In this document: one piece after another, positions 1 through 11,270 of the stretch
Numbering within the stretch: position 1 is the first letter of the stretch
Layout: every line of letters begins with the position of its first letter
DNA from: Bolinopsis microptera
Lineage: Eukaryota > Ctenophora > Tentaculata > Lobata > Bolinopsidae
Assembly: GCF_026151205.1 (NCBI RefSeq)
Contig: NC_087076.1
Span: forward strand, 22,624,828 to 22,688,827
Direction of reading: 5' to 3'
DNA: 64,000 nucleotides
Notes under the pieces: generated by a model
Databases searched by the model: none
The model's input: the letters and a program-made list of their open reading frames with translations, nothing else
What the model was told of the DNA's origin: nothing
Translations under genes and position numbers: made by a program

Positions 1-28
1 ATGGTAAAAAACCGAAATATCTCTGATA

Positions 29-170
29 GGGGGGGGGGGAGGGGGGGGGGAGGGGGGGGGGGTACCAATGACATAAATTGCATAATGGAGAATTGGACAA
101 TAAAAATTTCCATTTATGCCATAAAACGTATGCCATTTTATGCCATTGGTACCCCCCCCCCCCCCCCCCC
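29..170. mobile_element. MITE with G-run/C-run termini
   Basis: A 142-bp element begins with an interrupted G run (29-62) and ends with a 19-base C run (152-170). Just inside the runs, TACCAATGACATAAA on the left matches TACCAATGGCATAAA in the reverse complement of the right end, so these are terminal inverted repeats. TGATA (or CTGATA) flanks both sides and looks like a 5-6 bp target duplication. It has no coding capacity. The CCAATGAC next to the G run is shared with the element at 57160-57539. Confidence 0.7.
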
Positions 171-179
171 TGATATAAA

Positions 180-599
180 CCCGCAAAAGTGTTATTTAAC
201 AAGGGCAGTTACCTGCTCTGTCCAAGCGGGCCGGGCAGGTTGTTCAGAGGGTCTTTGTTATGGTTGCCGGGCAACATGTTGTTCTGGTTGCCTGGTCACA
301 GGTTCCTCTTCGTCACAGACCATGTGCATGGCCTCCACAGACTGAGTACTGGCGCTCCGTTCTCTCACACACTGCTGCTTATCAGAGGGGCGGGCTGGTT
401 GGGAAAGTACTGGTGACCATCTTTCGAGGGAGAGAGTGGCATGGTGGGTCATGTGGTTCAGGCTCACCATATCAACGGGGCCCTCCTCTTCTCCCTCTCG
501 TAGTCTCGTTCCGCATCATAACTACTACAGTCACGTCTCCACCCTAGTGAGATATAGTGTTAATTGAGGAATAATATTTCTTTCTGAACTTCATAATGT
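180..599. other. No recognisable gene
   Basis: Moderately GC-rich sequence. Several short overlapping ORFs run on both strands, with no recognisable motif and no consistent coding signal. I see nothing further in it. Confidence 0.4.
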
Positions 600-926
600 G
601 GTGAAATCAGCAAGTAACATCAAACAGGCAATTTTTGGTGAACATGATGAGTAAGGTACATGGAAAATGGTAACTTTTGGTGAACATGGCGAGTAAAGTA
701 CATTAAAATTGGGAAATTTTGTTAGATATGGCGAATGAGATACCTCAAAACTGGTAACTTCTGGTGAAATTAGCGAGTAAGCTACACTAAAACTGGTAAC
801 CAAATAGGTAACTTTGGGGTGAAAATGACAAGTAAAGTACACCAAAACTGGTAACTTTTAGTGACCATGGCATGGTGCGAGCTAGGTACATAAAAACTGG
901 TTACTTTTAGTGAACATGGCGAGTAG
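600..926. repeat. Degenerate 42-bp minisatellite
   Basis: About seven copies of a unit like AACTTTTGGTGAACATGGCG followed by AGTAAAGTACAT. The GAGTA landmarks lie at about 649, 691, 733, 775, 829, 879 and 921, so the period is 42 bp with two longer units of 50-54 bp. Copies are well diverged. Confidence 0.8.
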
Positions 927-1064
927 AACGGGGACCCTAATGATCCAAATACTTATCGACCAATATCCATATTCCATACTCCCCTTACTTGGGAAATGTA
1001 TAGAATACTTTGTTAACCAACAGCTTACCGAGAACATTGAAACAAATAAACTGCTCACCAACCA
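915..1064 (+). pseudogene. LINE reverse transcriptase fragment, left part
   Basis: Translated pieces read NDPNTYRPISI and then CIEYFVNQQLTENIETNKLL. This matches the RT finger region of CR1/L2/Jockey-group LINEs (DPxxYRPISxL...GKxxE). The reading frame is broken between the pieces. The fragment is interrupted at 1064 by a Penelope-like insertion and resumes at 1971 with LLTNHQFGFRNN, the usual continuation. It is a decayed copy with no function expected. Confidence 0.7.
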
Positions 1065-1970
1065 GTTATGGAAGTGACAATGACTTGGTGAATGTTGTCC
1101 AGAAATACGAAGGTCACTTGAGACGAACTCGTAGTTTTAGTGAAAGTGAGAGTCAGCAAGCCACAAACTCCACCACAGCACCGAAAGGAAAAAACTGTTT
1201 CAGTTTGTGAAGAAAACGGGATCTACGCTTAGATCTCGCCTCGTTACATCTAAACAGCTTGCCTTAGGTGCTAAACATGGTAAAACTGAACCCTGTCACA
1301 GAAGAAACTGCAAGTGTTGTAAAATGATCATGAGTAAGGACTCCATCACATCAAATGGCAAAAAGATCAAATCAGCCCCTGGTTGTTGCAAGACCTATAA
1401 CATCATCTATCTTGTACAGTGTTCGATTTGTAAGAAAAACTATGTGGGTAGGACTATTAATAGCTTGCATAAAAGGATGGACGGACACAGGTCCAAATTT
1501 TATGAAATCATTGATGGTAGAGCATTTGATATTACTAGTGATGAGTATAGCCTAGGAGTTCACTTGATTGACTACGGTTTAGGAGTACATTATACATACA
1601 GATTTTAATGAAACTTTTATAACTTTTATTTTAGAGAATTGCAGTCCCAGTACACTTGAAGTAAAAGAAAATAACTACATACATTTGCTTAATTCTCTTA
1701 GACCTTTTGGCCTTAATACTGTCAATCCCTTTGGATTACCTATATTCCATAAACCTTAATATGATCTTTTTACCTTTTTCGGATTCTTAATTTTGTAACG
1801 GCTCGAGTTTCACTAACCTTTTAACATTTTTTAGGTTCAATGTCACTGGAGATGACTACAATCGAAATATATTTGGCAAGAATCTGAATGTTTTCAGTGT
1901 TGAAAGTTTAGTTTCTTAAATCCTGGAGTAGTCATTCGTGTCCCTGATATTTGGGTTAATTCTAACTCTC
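1065..1970 (+). mobile_element. Penelope-like element, 5'-truncated and broken
   Basis: The C-terminal part of a Penelope-like element. It shows the linker region (LALGAKHGK, a cysteine-rich CHRRNCKCC), then a GIY-YIG endonuclease core (YNIIYL...YVGRT) and the family's trailing HLLNSLRPFGLN block. Only the 3' portion is present and it is not intact. A 14-bp direct repeat, CTGCTCACCAACCA, lies at 1051-1064 and 1971-1984 on either side, within the older LINE fragment, and marks the target-site duplication. So the Penelope copy is younger than the LINE it split. Confidence 0.75.
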
Positions 1971-2030
1971 CTGCTCACCAACCATCAGTTTGGATTTAGG
2001 AATAATCAAGGATCTGAGAATATTCTTCCG
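1971..2030 (+). pseudogene. LINE reverse transcriptase fragment, right part
   Basis: Resumption of the LINE broken at 1064. The translation LLTNHQFGFRNN is the conserved QxGFR block that follows the finger region. It decays within about 40 bp into the unrelated tandem-repeat region. Confidence 0.6.
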
Positions 2031-2109
2031 CCCCGAGGTTCGAGACCTGGAACGGCCCTAAGGAACAAATTTGGCTTGGGTAGACTTTCTGAATACGAGG
2101 CTTTCTGAA

Positions 2110-2870
2110 TATGAAGCAGTTTTGCGCAATTGACCACGCCTTTTTTGGCACTTTCGCGATATATAAACCCACATATCTCAATTTCTGATTGGAGAAAGGA
2201 GATCAATGCAAAATGGGTATAAAAATGACCAGAATCATCACATTTAGGGGGTAGAACCTGGTTTCAAAGTCCTCACGCTTAAGGTTGATGAGTTATGTGA
2301 CCACGCCCTTCTACGCGTACGCTCTCGCGAGTAACAATTATCACACTTATTTCATGATATGATCTCAGCTTCTGATGGGAGTAAAGGGCTCATCTTTGGC
2401 ATACAAATGGTCAGAATCATCACATCGAGTGGGGTAGATCATGGTTTTAAAGTCTACAGACTTCAGGTTGTTGAACTATTAGGTCAAAACGTAACTTAAG
2501 GCTCTCGCGAGCCGAAATTTATGTACTTATTACAAGATATCTCAGCTTCTAATGGGAGCTAAGGGCTCATCTTTGGCATACAAATGGTCAGAATCATCAC
2601 ATTGAGTGGGGTAGATCATGGTTTTAAAGTCTGCAGACCTTAGGTTGTGGAGTTATAAGGTCAAAATGTAATTTTAGGCTCTTGCGAGTAGTAGTTAATT
2701 TACTTATTACAAGATATCTCAGCTTCTGATGATAGCTAAGCGCTCATCTTGGCCATAAAAATGGTCAAAATCATCACATTGAGTGGGTAGAGCACGATTT
2801 TAATGTCTACAGACTTCAGGTGTACGAGTTATTAGGTCAGACCCCATTTTTACCCATGTATACAAGCACA
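2110..2870. repeat. Tandem repeat, ~178-bp unit, about four copies
   Basis: The block ATGGTCAGAATCATCACAT, then GGGGTAGA, GTCTACAGACTTCAGG, CTCTCGCGAG and ATCTCAGCTTCTGATGGGAG, recurs about every 175-180 bp. The CTCTCGCGAG-like landmark falls near 2150, 2324, 2502 and 2680. Copies are perhaps 75-85% alike by eye. The unit is close to nucleosome-repeat length. No ORF spans it. Confidence 0.8.
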
Positions 2871-3749
2871 ATATACATTATACATAACAAGCACTATGTA
2901 CTAGCAATAAGTCCGATAAAAAACTTATAGAGAAAGTTCTGACTTTTGCACTTTAAAACAACTGATCGGTATAAGTTATAACGTAGGATGCCACGACCAT
3001 TGATGAAAGTGTTACTCGCAGCCCAAATTGGCACTGGGTGTGAAACTCAGTCAAGAATAGGTACCAAATTGTCAGCCTTAAAGGCGATTCCGGAAATGTA
3101 CCTTGAAGGCTTTGAGTAGAACTAAATGAAGCTCAGATCAAGAAATTTGAGGAATACTTGGTGAAAGTTTTTAAAGCTTACAACAGAGTTTGTCACATTT
3201 GACATGTTGAGAGCCTATCAATATAGTAATATTGATTATAAATTTGACTTGCCACCAACATCGCACTCTATTGTAAAGGGGACACATCCCAAGATTACCG
3301 GTCTTTCGTCAAAGACCAGTCCAATATGTTGGTCACATGTTTCTGTAAGAACAAAGATATCGACAACAGATGTGGCGGGAGATGTAAATTCTCAAAGAAA
3401 GGTGTGCTTAGCTATGCTTATTGTGTCTGCCAAAGACAGATCAGGCCCACCTAACTCAACCTAAGACTCTAAGAGATAGAAGCCATTAAAACCTTCAAGA
3501 AATACACGTAAAAAGGCTAACAAAGAGTAAGTTTATATATTTCGGTATTGATCAATCATTGCATATGAATGATGAACTGTTACTTGAATATCCCGTAAAA
3601 CGAAAATCTGACTATTTTATTTGTTATCAAGGGAAAGTTAAATACTATTATATATTCATCAAATAGATTATCATCCTATATTGAGTTGTGATCTCATGTT
3701 TCAATTTTGAAAATGTATGTCCATTTACTACATAACAATAGATTAGCAG
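2871..3749. other. No recognisable gene
   Basis: AT-rich sequence. An 86-codon open frame at 3204-3464 shows no motif I recognise and has no clear start context. The stretch lies between two fossil LINE pieces and is probably transposon debris. Confidence 0.35.
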
Positions 3750-4065
3750 AACAGTCTACTGCTTGTTTATTTGCAGATGACAGTGCACTATATTTTGATA
3801 ATATCACTTGAGGCTCGTCTGACAATGTAGTAGAAGTAGTATAAAGATTTTATATGAATGGCTTAGAATTAACAGGCTGAGATTAAATGTTTCAAAATCC
3901 TCATTCATAGTATTCGACAAATGTCCTAATCTTGATAGACTGTCGATCCCTCTTGATTTGGAACATGGCAGTCTTCACATAAATCCCAGAAATACCTAGG
4001 TCTGGTAATAGACAACCTTTTAAACTTTCAGGACCATATAATATTGATTATGTAAGATCATGTTA
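3750..4065 (+). pseudogene. Fossil LINE reverse transcriptase (palm/thumb)
   Basis: Broken frames read CLFADDSALYFDN, then RFYMNGLELT, then NSKS-like and YLGLVIDN-like blocks. This is the order seen after the [FY]ADD catalytic box of CR1/L2-type reverse transcriptases. Several stops and shifts are present. It may belong to the same dead LINE as the finger fragments at 915-1064 and 1971-2030, but the intervening part is not recognisable. Confidence 0.6.
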
Positions 4066-4614
4066 GTAGGAGAATAGGAGCATTATTATAATCTAGGTTT
4101 TAAAAAACTACATACATCTCGCTTGAATGACTTAAATGTACATCTTTGTTGGGTATATTTTAATGTCGAAGCGTGTAATAAATGTTAGAATTTATTTATT
4201 TATTTATTTATACTTCCACTGAAATATAGAAAAATGTTTGTAAACGCTCTTATGCTTCCTCAATTTGATTAAATGGATATTATAGCTGATTTTACATTTT
4301 GAATGCTTTAGACTAGTTTCTAGTACAATTGCCCACAATTTAATACTCTGTACTCAGATTAAAAACTAACTCACCTAGCAAAAGGGATCGGAGAGAGCGA
4401 ACAGGACTGTTGTGTTATTATCCCATAACGTCAGAATGTATAGTAGTTCATCTTGAGAAGAAAACATTTCCACTTATACTCTTCATCACATTCTGACAAA
4501 TATTTATCATTGATATATAGTATAATTACACAGCAGACTTCTATTTTGATTTGAACGGGTCATGTTTCAAGCAAATTAGGAGCCCTTACCACTGCCGTAG
4601 ATTATAAGTCCATA
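4066..4614. other. AT-rich spacer with TTTA microsatellite
   Basis: A short (TTTA)n run lies at about 4195-4215. No gene, hairpin or element boundary is evident. The T run at 4615 belongs to the next element. Confidence 0.4.
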
Positions 4615-5039
4615 TTTTTTTTTTTTTTTTTATTAAATACTTTTCAAATTTTACAGAGTACAGCAATAGATGAATATAAAATAGAATCGTTCAAAATATC
4701 GCCCCCATCTGTAAAATATGATGGGCACCCAAACACGGTAAACACATAGTGAACTATGTCCGCAGTAACTTGGACCCATTACATCGAATTAATCTAAATC
4801 CAAAAATTTATGAAAAACTATTTAATAACAAACAAATCCATGGTGAATAACTGTGGATATATAGTCAAAATTGGTATTTCAATACGTCAAATTCCAGATA
4901 CATTAGATACAGGTCTGATATGGTCATTAATGTGTGAGGTGTGCGGGTGAAGTGTGATATGATGTTGAAAGTATAAGAAGGTAGATAAAAAAATTAATAA
5001 AACAAAAATAATAATAATATGGGGAGCAAAGAGACTAGG

Positions 5040-8000
5040 CTAGGCTGTTGTTTCACTATCCAATAAACATTTCCATAGATGCTTAGTGACCTCAGCTTTG
5101 AAAACACTTGTAGACACAATCTGTCTTACCTGTAAAGGGAGTCCATTCCACAGTATATGAGTTCTGTAGAAAAATGATTTTGCCAGTGGGCTATTTGAGG
5201 TACATAAGGTGTGTGAATTCTGACTTAACTTAGGTAAAATTGATGACACAATAGACAGACTGTCGAGGTGGCAACGTCTTAGTCGAGAAGTGCCCTGATA
5301 TAAAGTGAGATAGTGAGGCAGCGATACAGGAATTAAATTGTTCAGAACTTTGTGGAAAAAAATAAGATCGTTCAAGTCAAACTTTTGAGACAAAGGGAGA
5401 ATGTCGACAAGCTTGCACTTTTTGACATATTGCTCGGGTGGATAACTGCGGCCCTCTTCAGACAGAATCCATTTAATAGCTCTCTTTTGGAGACTTTCTA
5501 ATTTATCACTAAGTGATTTATTACAAGGGCGCCAGATTATGGAACAATTTTCGAATTGGCTACGAACCAGGGAGAGGTAAAGCGCCCGGCGACGTTTCTG
5601 ATCAATGACAATATGGCCATCTCTTCTGACCATACCAAGTTGTTGGCAGGCCTTAGTATAAATTCTGTCGCACTGACTATTCCAACTGAGCTTAGGAGTA
5701 ACATCGACTCCAAGATCTTTTTCTAACTCTACATACACAAGAGGAGAGCCATCAAGATTATATGCGAATGGAGGAGATAAAGATGGTTTTCCTGAAACAA
5801 TAAGCACTTTACATTTTGCTGGATGGAATCGCATTTTGTTTCTAAGTGCCCAGTCAGAGAGATAGTCTATATCCATTTGTAAATTGGTATTATCAGAAGA
5901 TGAATGTATTTTACGCCAGATTTTTGTATCATCGGCATACAAAACAATATCAGTATTATCCGAAAGGCCAAGAGGAATATCATTGATAAACAATACAAAA
6001 AGTAAGGGACCAAGGATAGAGCCCTGGGAGACACCAGAATTAACTGAGAGGGTAGATGACATCTCATTACCAATAACCACTCTTTGGTAACGGCCTTGAA
6101 GGTAATTGGTAAGAAATTTGAGAAGTGTACCATCAATGTTATATAAGGTCTTTAGCTTATGAAGAAGGATATCATGATTTACAGAATCAAATGCCTTAGC
6201 AAAATCAAAATACACAACATGATTGATAATGTTTTCGTTAAGAGACAATGCCAGGCTATCACAAAAATCAACCATATTGGTTGTGCATGACTTGTGCTCT
6301 AGAAAACCATGCTGCCTGGGATCAAGAAGGGTACTTGTCAAAGAAAGCAGTTTACGTTTAACAATGCGCTCAAAAACTTTCATGACTAAACAAGTAAGGG
6401 ATATTGGTCTATAGTTTTCAACCTCACTTTTCTTACCTTTCTTAAATATTGGGACAACATTTGCAAGTTTCCATTCTTGTGGAATGTAGCCGCTGTTGTA
6501 GGATCCACGAAAAATGCATGTTAGAGGGTAAGCTAAACCTACGGAACAATTTTTTAGAATTTTACCGTGTATGCCATCTGGTCCCTGGGCTTTATTTGAA
6601 TTAATATTTGAAAGAAGCTTACGAACATCCCGATGATCGAAGTCAATATCAAAATCAACATCATTGACATAGGAGATGTCAGTGTCATAAAGTGAAGGAT
6701 CCGAAAACTGGTTATAAAAGAAAGAATTGAAAAGTTTAGCTTGATCTTTGGGATTGAACCGAAGCTGTCCAGAATAACTAACACAATTAGGAATACGGCA
6801 GGAGTTAGATTTATACTTAACATGTGACCAAAACTTCTTAGTTATAAGCGCTGGATCATCACTATTAAAAAGATTATCTCTTATTTTGGCTGATGAGAGC
6901 CTCTTAAAATCTTTACGGCTAGTAACAAACTTTAACTCATCAGAAATAGAACCAGAAATTTTAAATTTAGCTCTGAGTCTATCTTTTTTACGGCATGAAG
7001 AAAAAAGTTCACTATCGAACCACGGGGGTTGGAACTCTGATTTAATAATTACTTTAGGAATATGTATATCAACTAAATTCATAATGCAGTCTTTAACTAA
7101 CTTCCAAGACGAATCAGGATCTAGGCATTCTAGGACTTGCCAATTAATCGAGCATAATTCACGATTAATCATGTCCCAGTTTGCTTTCTTAAAATTATAG
7201 ATTTTACGTTTAGGAGTTTTCTTACGGGAAAAGGAGCTTTTAATTGAAAAAGTGACAGGAAAATGATCAGATTTGCACACGGAATGAGGATCACAGACAT
7301 TCAAGTTATCAATTGTGTTATCATAATTACTGAGAAGAATGTCTAATGTATTACCACTTTTATGGGTGGGTGATGTGATCAACTGGGAGAGAGAAAGATC
7401 ACTGAAAGAATCTATGAAGGATTGCTCAATAGGTACGGTACTGGATGAAGATAGCCAGTCTGTATGGGGGAGATTAAAATCACCAATAACATAGATTTTA
7501 GGGGGATTCTTTTTGGAAACTAGCTTGCGAATATAACTAACTATGACATCATGATTAGGTAACCCAAGAGTTCCTACTCTATAACAAGTACAGATTACAA
7601 TACTCTCTTTGTTAAGAAAAGAAATTTTAACGGCAAGCATTTCTGCACCTAGGCTAACTGGTAGTCGGGTTGTAGTGGCGTCGAGATCAGACCGAACAGC
7701 CAAAAGAACACCACCTCCATTTTCCCTAAACTTTTTAGGGTTATTAGGATCTTGAGGATGAGTCTTTCTCGTGCGGTCATTGCGGAAGATTTCATATTGA
7801 GAAGAAGGAAAGATTTCGTTGCTAGAAATAGATTTTTTGAGCCAAGTCTCATTTAGGGCAATTATGTCAGGCTGCTCTATGTTAGCAAAGGATTGAAGTT
7901 CGGAAATCTTATTACCATCAAGAAGGGGATGGGAGGAGCTTAGGTTACTGAAAGGAATGAGACCTTGGACATTTTGGTAGAGTACAGATAGAGAGTTGGG

Positions 8001-8504
8001 ACCTGGATTAAGCATAGAAGGATTAACAAGAGTTATCAAAAGAAAGTTAAGAGAGAAAACCCAAAGAATGAATAAAGAGACTAGACGCCTGAGGCGGCTG
8101 GAATACTTGACTCTATTCATCTTACCAGGGAGAAAAACATTTCTTATAAACCATGAGGAGATAATTACAAAGAAAAGTTTGATGTGGGAGCAAGCAAGAA
8201 ATGGTATAAGATAACGTGGGCTGTCAAGGAGTAGAGAGGAATGAATATTAGAATCTAGGGGGAATACGGTGTTCATGGACCTAACCGTGGAGAGAAGAAT
8301 TGGGAGAAAGTAAGTCATGATGAGAGAATAGAAGAGAAACATATGATTATGATAATTGTAGTTGATGTGTGGGGTGTATGGAGACTTAAATGTGTAAATT
8401 TTGTTAGGTATAAACGTGTTGATATGTATAAGTGCATTTCTTGACTGTGTACGAGGCCTTTTGCATGCAAAAAGACCTATTCTAAGTCTAAACGATTCAT
8501 TGTC
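5040..8504 (-). CDS. LINE ORF2: hydrophobic N-terminus, NPGP, APE endonuclease, reverse transcriptase
   Basis: An uninterrupted ORF2 body of about 1,150 codons. The N-terminal ~150 residues are hydrophobic and end in a transmembrane-like segment (LFILWVFSLNFLLITLV) directly followed by NPSMLNPGP. Then comes an APE-type endonuclease (YQNVQGL, LNETWL, GDFNLPHTDW, KSDHFPV). The reverse transcriptase follows, with YFDFAKAFDSVNH, SQGSILGPLLF and the catalytic YADDTKIW near 5930. The reading frame runs upstream into the inserted TIR element. Across the insertion site an ATG at 11670 is in frame (MLDN|ESF), so the element struck codons 2-4. A downstream ATG at 8120 just before the membrane segment is an alternative start. 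Nicking and target-primed reverse transcription are the family's known roles. Confidence 0.9.
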   Translation of the reverse strand, partial: DNESFRLRIGLFACKRPRTQSRNALIHINTFIPNKIYTFKSPYTPHINYNYHNHMFLFYSLIMTYFLPILLSTVRSMNTVFPLDSNIHSSLLLDSPRYLIPFLACSHIKLFFVIISSWFIRNVFLPGKMNRVKYSSRLRRLVSLFILWVFSLNFLLITLVNPSMLNPGPNSLSVLYQNVQGLIPFSNLSSSHPLLDGNKISELQSFANIEQPDIIALNETWLKKSISSNEIFPSSQYEIFRNDRTRKTHPQDPNNPKKFRENGGGVLLAVRSDLDATTTRLPVSLGAEMLAVKISFLNKESIVICTCYRVGTLGLPNHDVIVSYIRKLVSKKNPPKIYVIGDFNLPHTDWLSSSSTVPIEQSFIDSFSDLSLSQLITSPTHKSGNTLDILLSNYDNTIDNLNVCDPHSVCKSDHFPVTFSIKSSFSRKKTPKRKIYNFKKANWDMINRELCSINWQVLECLDPDSSWKLVKDCIMNLVDIHIPKVIIKSEFQPPWFDSELFSSCRKKDRLRAKFKISGSISDELKFVTSRKDFKRLSSAKIRDNLFNSDDPALITKKFWSHVKYKSNSCRIPNCVSYSGQLRFNPKDQAKLFNSFFYNQFSDPSLYDTDISYVNDVDFDIDFDHRDVRKLLSNINSNKAQGPDGIHGKILKNCSVGLAYPLTCIFRGSYNSGYIPQEWKLANVVPIFKKGKKSEVENYRPISLTCLVMKVFERIVKRKLLSLTSTLLDPRQHGFLEHKSCTTNMVDFCDSLALSLNENIINHVVYFDFAKAFDSVNHDILLHKLKTLYNIDGTLLKFLTNYLQGRYQRVVIGNEMSSTLSVNSGVSQGSILGPLLFVLFINDIPLGLSDNTDIVLYADDTKIWRKIHSSSDNTNLQMDIDYLSDWALRNKMRFHPAKCKVLIVSGKPSLSPPFAYNLDGSPLVYVELEKDLGVDVTPKLSWNSQCDRIYTKACQQLGMVRRDGHIVIDQKRRRALYLSLVRSQFENCSIIWRPCNKSLSDKLESLQKRAIKWILSEEGRSYPPEQYVKKCKLVDILPLSQKFDLNDLIFFHKVLNNLIPVSLPHYLTLYQGTSRLRRCHLDSLSIVSSILPKLSQNSHTLCTSNSPLAKSFFYRTHILWNGLPLQVRQIVSTSVFKAEVTKHLWKCLLDSETTA

Positions 8505-9365
8505 TGGGGGGGGTGTAACCCAAAAAAACCCAAAAAAACCCAATCCCAGTATTACCTTTTTCAGGGTAGGAGTTGGGTTTTTTTGGGTTTTTTACAAATT
8601 TTTCATTTGAAGGAAATAAAATCATGTAGGCACCTAGCAAAACAATTATTAGTACAACATCACTGTTGTGGTTCATCACTACAACATCACAATAGATATA
8701 ATCGCTTAAATATCACCCAAAAGCAGTATTTTATTCACTGATGTGCTCAGAAGAAGTTGGCCATCCAGATATGATATCAGCCATATGTAATGCTCACTTC
8801 GATGGCCATGGCAAATTGAGTTAGTAGGGACGCAACTCACTGATGACCCCAACCCTGACCGCAACCGGTACGAGAGGAATAAAGCCTTTCTTCTCACCTT
8901 CACGATCTCTGTTTCCGTTTTCCTGATCATCCGCTTAACGAGAAACCATGCTCTATCTCCAACTGAAAGAATCTTGCAGTTACCATCAGCTGCATGATCG
9001 CATGTGATATTGAGTGATATCTTCGCTTGTTTATGGCCCTGGAGTCGCTAAAATCTTGACTGGGATGGCATTCGATCTCGCCCTCCATTGAGGCAAACCT
9101 CAACAGCCGTATCATGATGCAGAGCATCACAATACACAGTTACTATTTTCGCCCATTCCTCTGATGAGTCAATATCCTCCACTTTACAAGTAGGCAGGTG
9201 GTCTTTCAATGGTTGTGTGAAGCTTAGGTGGCCCAAGGCGTCACCGCTGGATAGACGCTGGGTGGAAGCCCTGGTCTGATGTGAGGCTCCCAGAACTTTG
9301 AAAAGGGGTATCCTGCTGGTGCCCTCTTCCAGACACTCATCGGACAGCATGATGAAAGCCACTAC

Positions 9366-9412
9366 CTCTGCGTGCTGAAGACTGGATAGTATCCAGTCTT
9401 CAGCACGCAGAG
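9366..9412. repeat. Perfect 23-bp inverted repeat with 1-base spacer
   Basis: The left arm (9366-9388, starting CTCTGCGTGCTGAAGACTGG) and the right arm (9390-9412) are exact reverse complements separated by one G. It lies inside the 3.15-kb TIR element and within a 145-codon minus-strand open frame (9048-9485) whose product I do not recognise. Confidence 0.9.
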
Positions 9413-9559
9413 TGTGGATACTGGACAGGGGGTCCAGGCTAAAGGCAGGACGATCGACGGGAGACATTGAGCCCCGGTAGTTCAATAATTTGATCTATTG
9501 ACTCCTTAACTCTTGGTCTACAAGAGGCTTTGAGACTCGTAAATCTTTACTGTGGATTG

Positions 9560-11270
9560 CACAGTAGCTAAAGAGGTGTTGGCTGTTACCCTGTTCAACC
9601 TAGTATACTATGACCATTGACCCAGCTAGACTGGACCACACTCTGGTGGTCAGGATACGGCTCCCTATGCCCGGGGTACCGGGTAACGAAGTAGTCAGGG
9701 GAAGGGTTAGTCCCCGCTAAAGTGTAGCTCTGTTCTCACTCTAACCTCCTTATGCTTTGGGATAAAATCGGAAAGTCCCACACTGGAGCAGGTGACGATT
9801 GGGTAAGGATTACAACTGATGCTGTTGGGTAGAAAAAGGAAGTGTCACATTTGTCTTGTATAGCATATTATGTTCGTGCAATTACATGCTCAAGATACCC
9901 AAGATATTATGGTGAGAGTTAAAGATGGCTATTGTTCAAGCGGATGCCCTTAACCTTTTAGTGGCGCAAGAGTTAAGAACACAATCCACTGCAGGGGACT
10001 GCACAGGATTGTGAGCCAACTGAAAAGTCAAGATGAAGTTTATCAACAGCTTACGGGTTAAAGCCCCTTATTTTTCTAGTGGAAGTGGTTGCCGGGGAAA
10101 TTACGCTACTATTACAGAAGCTGATGACTCGGTCTCCACATCACGACAACCTATTTCTACAGAAAGTCAAACAAGAAAACATCAAAAAAATATGAACATC
10201 AATTGTATTGTATCATGTAAAAGGACTGCTAAGGTTAGCACATTTAACATAAGATTAAGAACAGCCAGAGAACAGCACAAACGCATCGAACTTGCAGAAC
10301 TATTTTCTCGAAGCAAGCTGCACATCCTTGGCCTGCAAGAATCGAACATCGGGTAGCGCATGCTGATTGCTGAGAATACCAGAATAGAAAAGATGAACAA
10401 AGGGATTCATCCAGTGATATCATCTGCGTGGAGAAACGCAGCTGGCGCTTCTAATGGGAGAGTAGGAATCATCTTGACGAGTACAGCAGCGCATATGAGG
10501 CTATAAGTCTTATAAAATTATAAAATCTTACAGCGCAAGGATCCTCACCATGTCTCTTAATGGAAAGCCCAGGCTCACTGTCATCACATGCTACAGTCCT
10601 ACAGAAGCCTCATCTGATGAGGAGGCATGAAATCTTTTTTGTCTAAAACCAAGCATCTTACAGTTAATTTAGTAGGAGAGGAGCCACACACAATAATTTC
10701 TAAGGACGGACATGCCTTAGAAGAAGTTGAGGATTTTAGTACAACGGAGCACGACTTTAGGTTACGCAAGGCCAAGGCATGGGCTGCCTACCACAAAATG
10801 TAGGCTATATGGAGGTCCAATTTGCGCCGAGATTTAAAGATCCGTCTGTTCAAGTTACGGTTGAATCAATCTTCCTGTATGGAACGAAAACGTGGACAAT
10901 AACAGAATCTTTGAAGAAAAGAATAGACGGATGTTACAGTAGAATGCTTCGGATGGCCCTAAACGTGGACTGGAGAGGACATCGCACCAACAAGGAGGTC
11001 TTTGGATCACTCCCAAGAGTTATTTCGAAGATACAGGCCAGAAGAATGAGGTTGGCTGGGCACATCCAGCGACATGATGACCTGGCAGCACACCAACTTC
11101 TCCTTTGGGAACCTAGGGAGGGGTAGACCACCGCTCACCTTCGTCGATAACCTAATAAGTGACACTGGATTAAGAACACTGGGGAGATTAAGGAGCTTAT
11201 GACGGACAGAAAGCTTTGGAGACACATCATCGAGACTCGGACTCTGAAGCCGCCTTAAGTCAAGTAATTT
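9560..11270 (+). pseudogene. Internally deleted LINE inside the TIR element
   Basis: An endonuclease-RT LINE of the type often annotated as craniofacial development protein 2-like. A GC-richer 5' leader (9600-9730) is followed by the endonuclease start at 10230 (STFNIRLRTAREQ, ILGLQESNIG), a further endonuclease piece near 10550 (SLNGKPRLTVITCYSP), and then directly by the C-terminal tail near 10860-11220 (LYGTKTWTITESL, RMRLAGHIQRHDD, LLLWEP). The reverse transcriptase core is missing and several stops interrupt the rest, so this copy is dead. It either inserted into the TIR element or was captured by it. Confidence 0.7.

Noticed and set aside
2033-2050. tRNA-type B box (GGTTCGAGACC)
   Set aside because: No A box at a suitable distance and no cloverleaf; a chance match.
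5040-8543. Start of the long ORF2 frame at 8543 (GFFGFFWVTPPP leader)
   Set aside because: These residues are translation of the inserted element's terminal repeat, not LINE protein; the frame begins at a non-ATG codon. The ATG at 11670 across the insertion, or 8120, is more likely.
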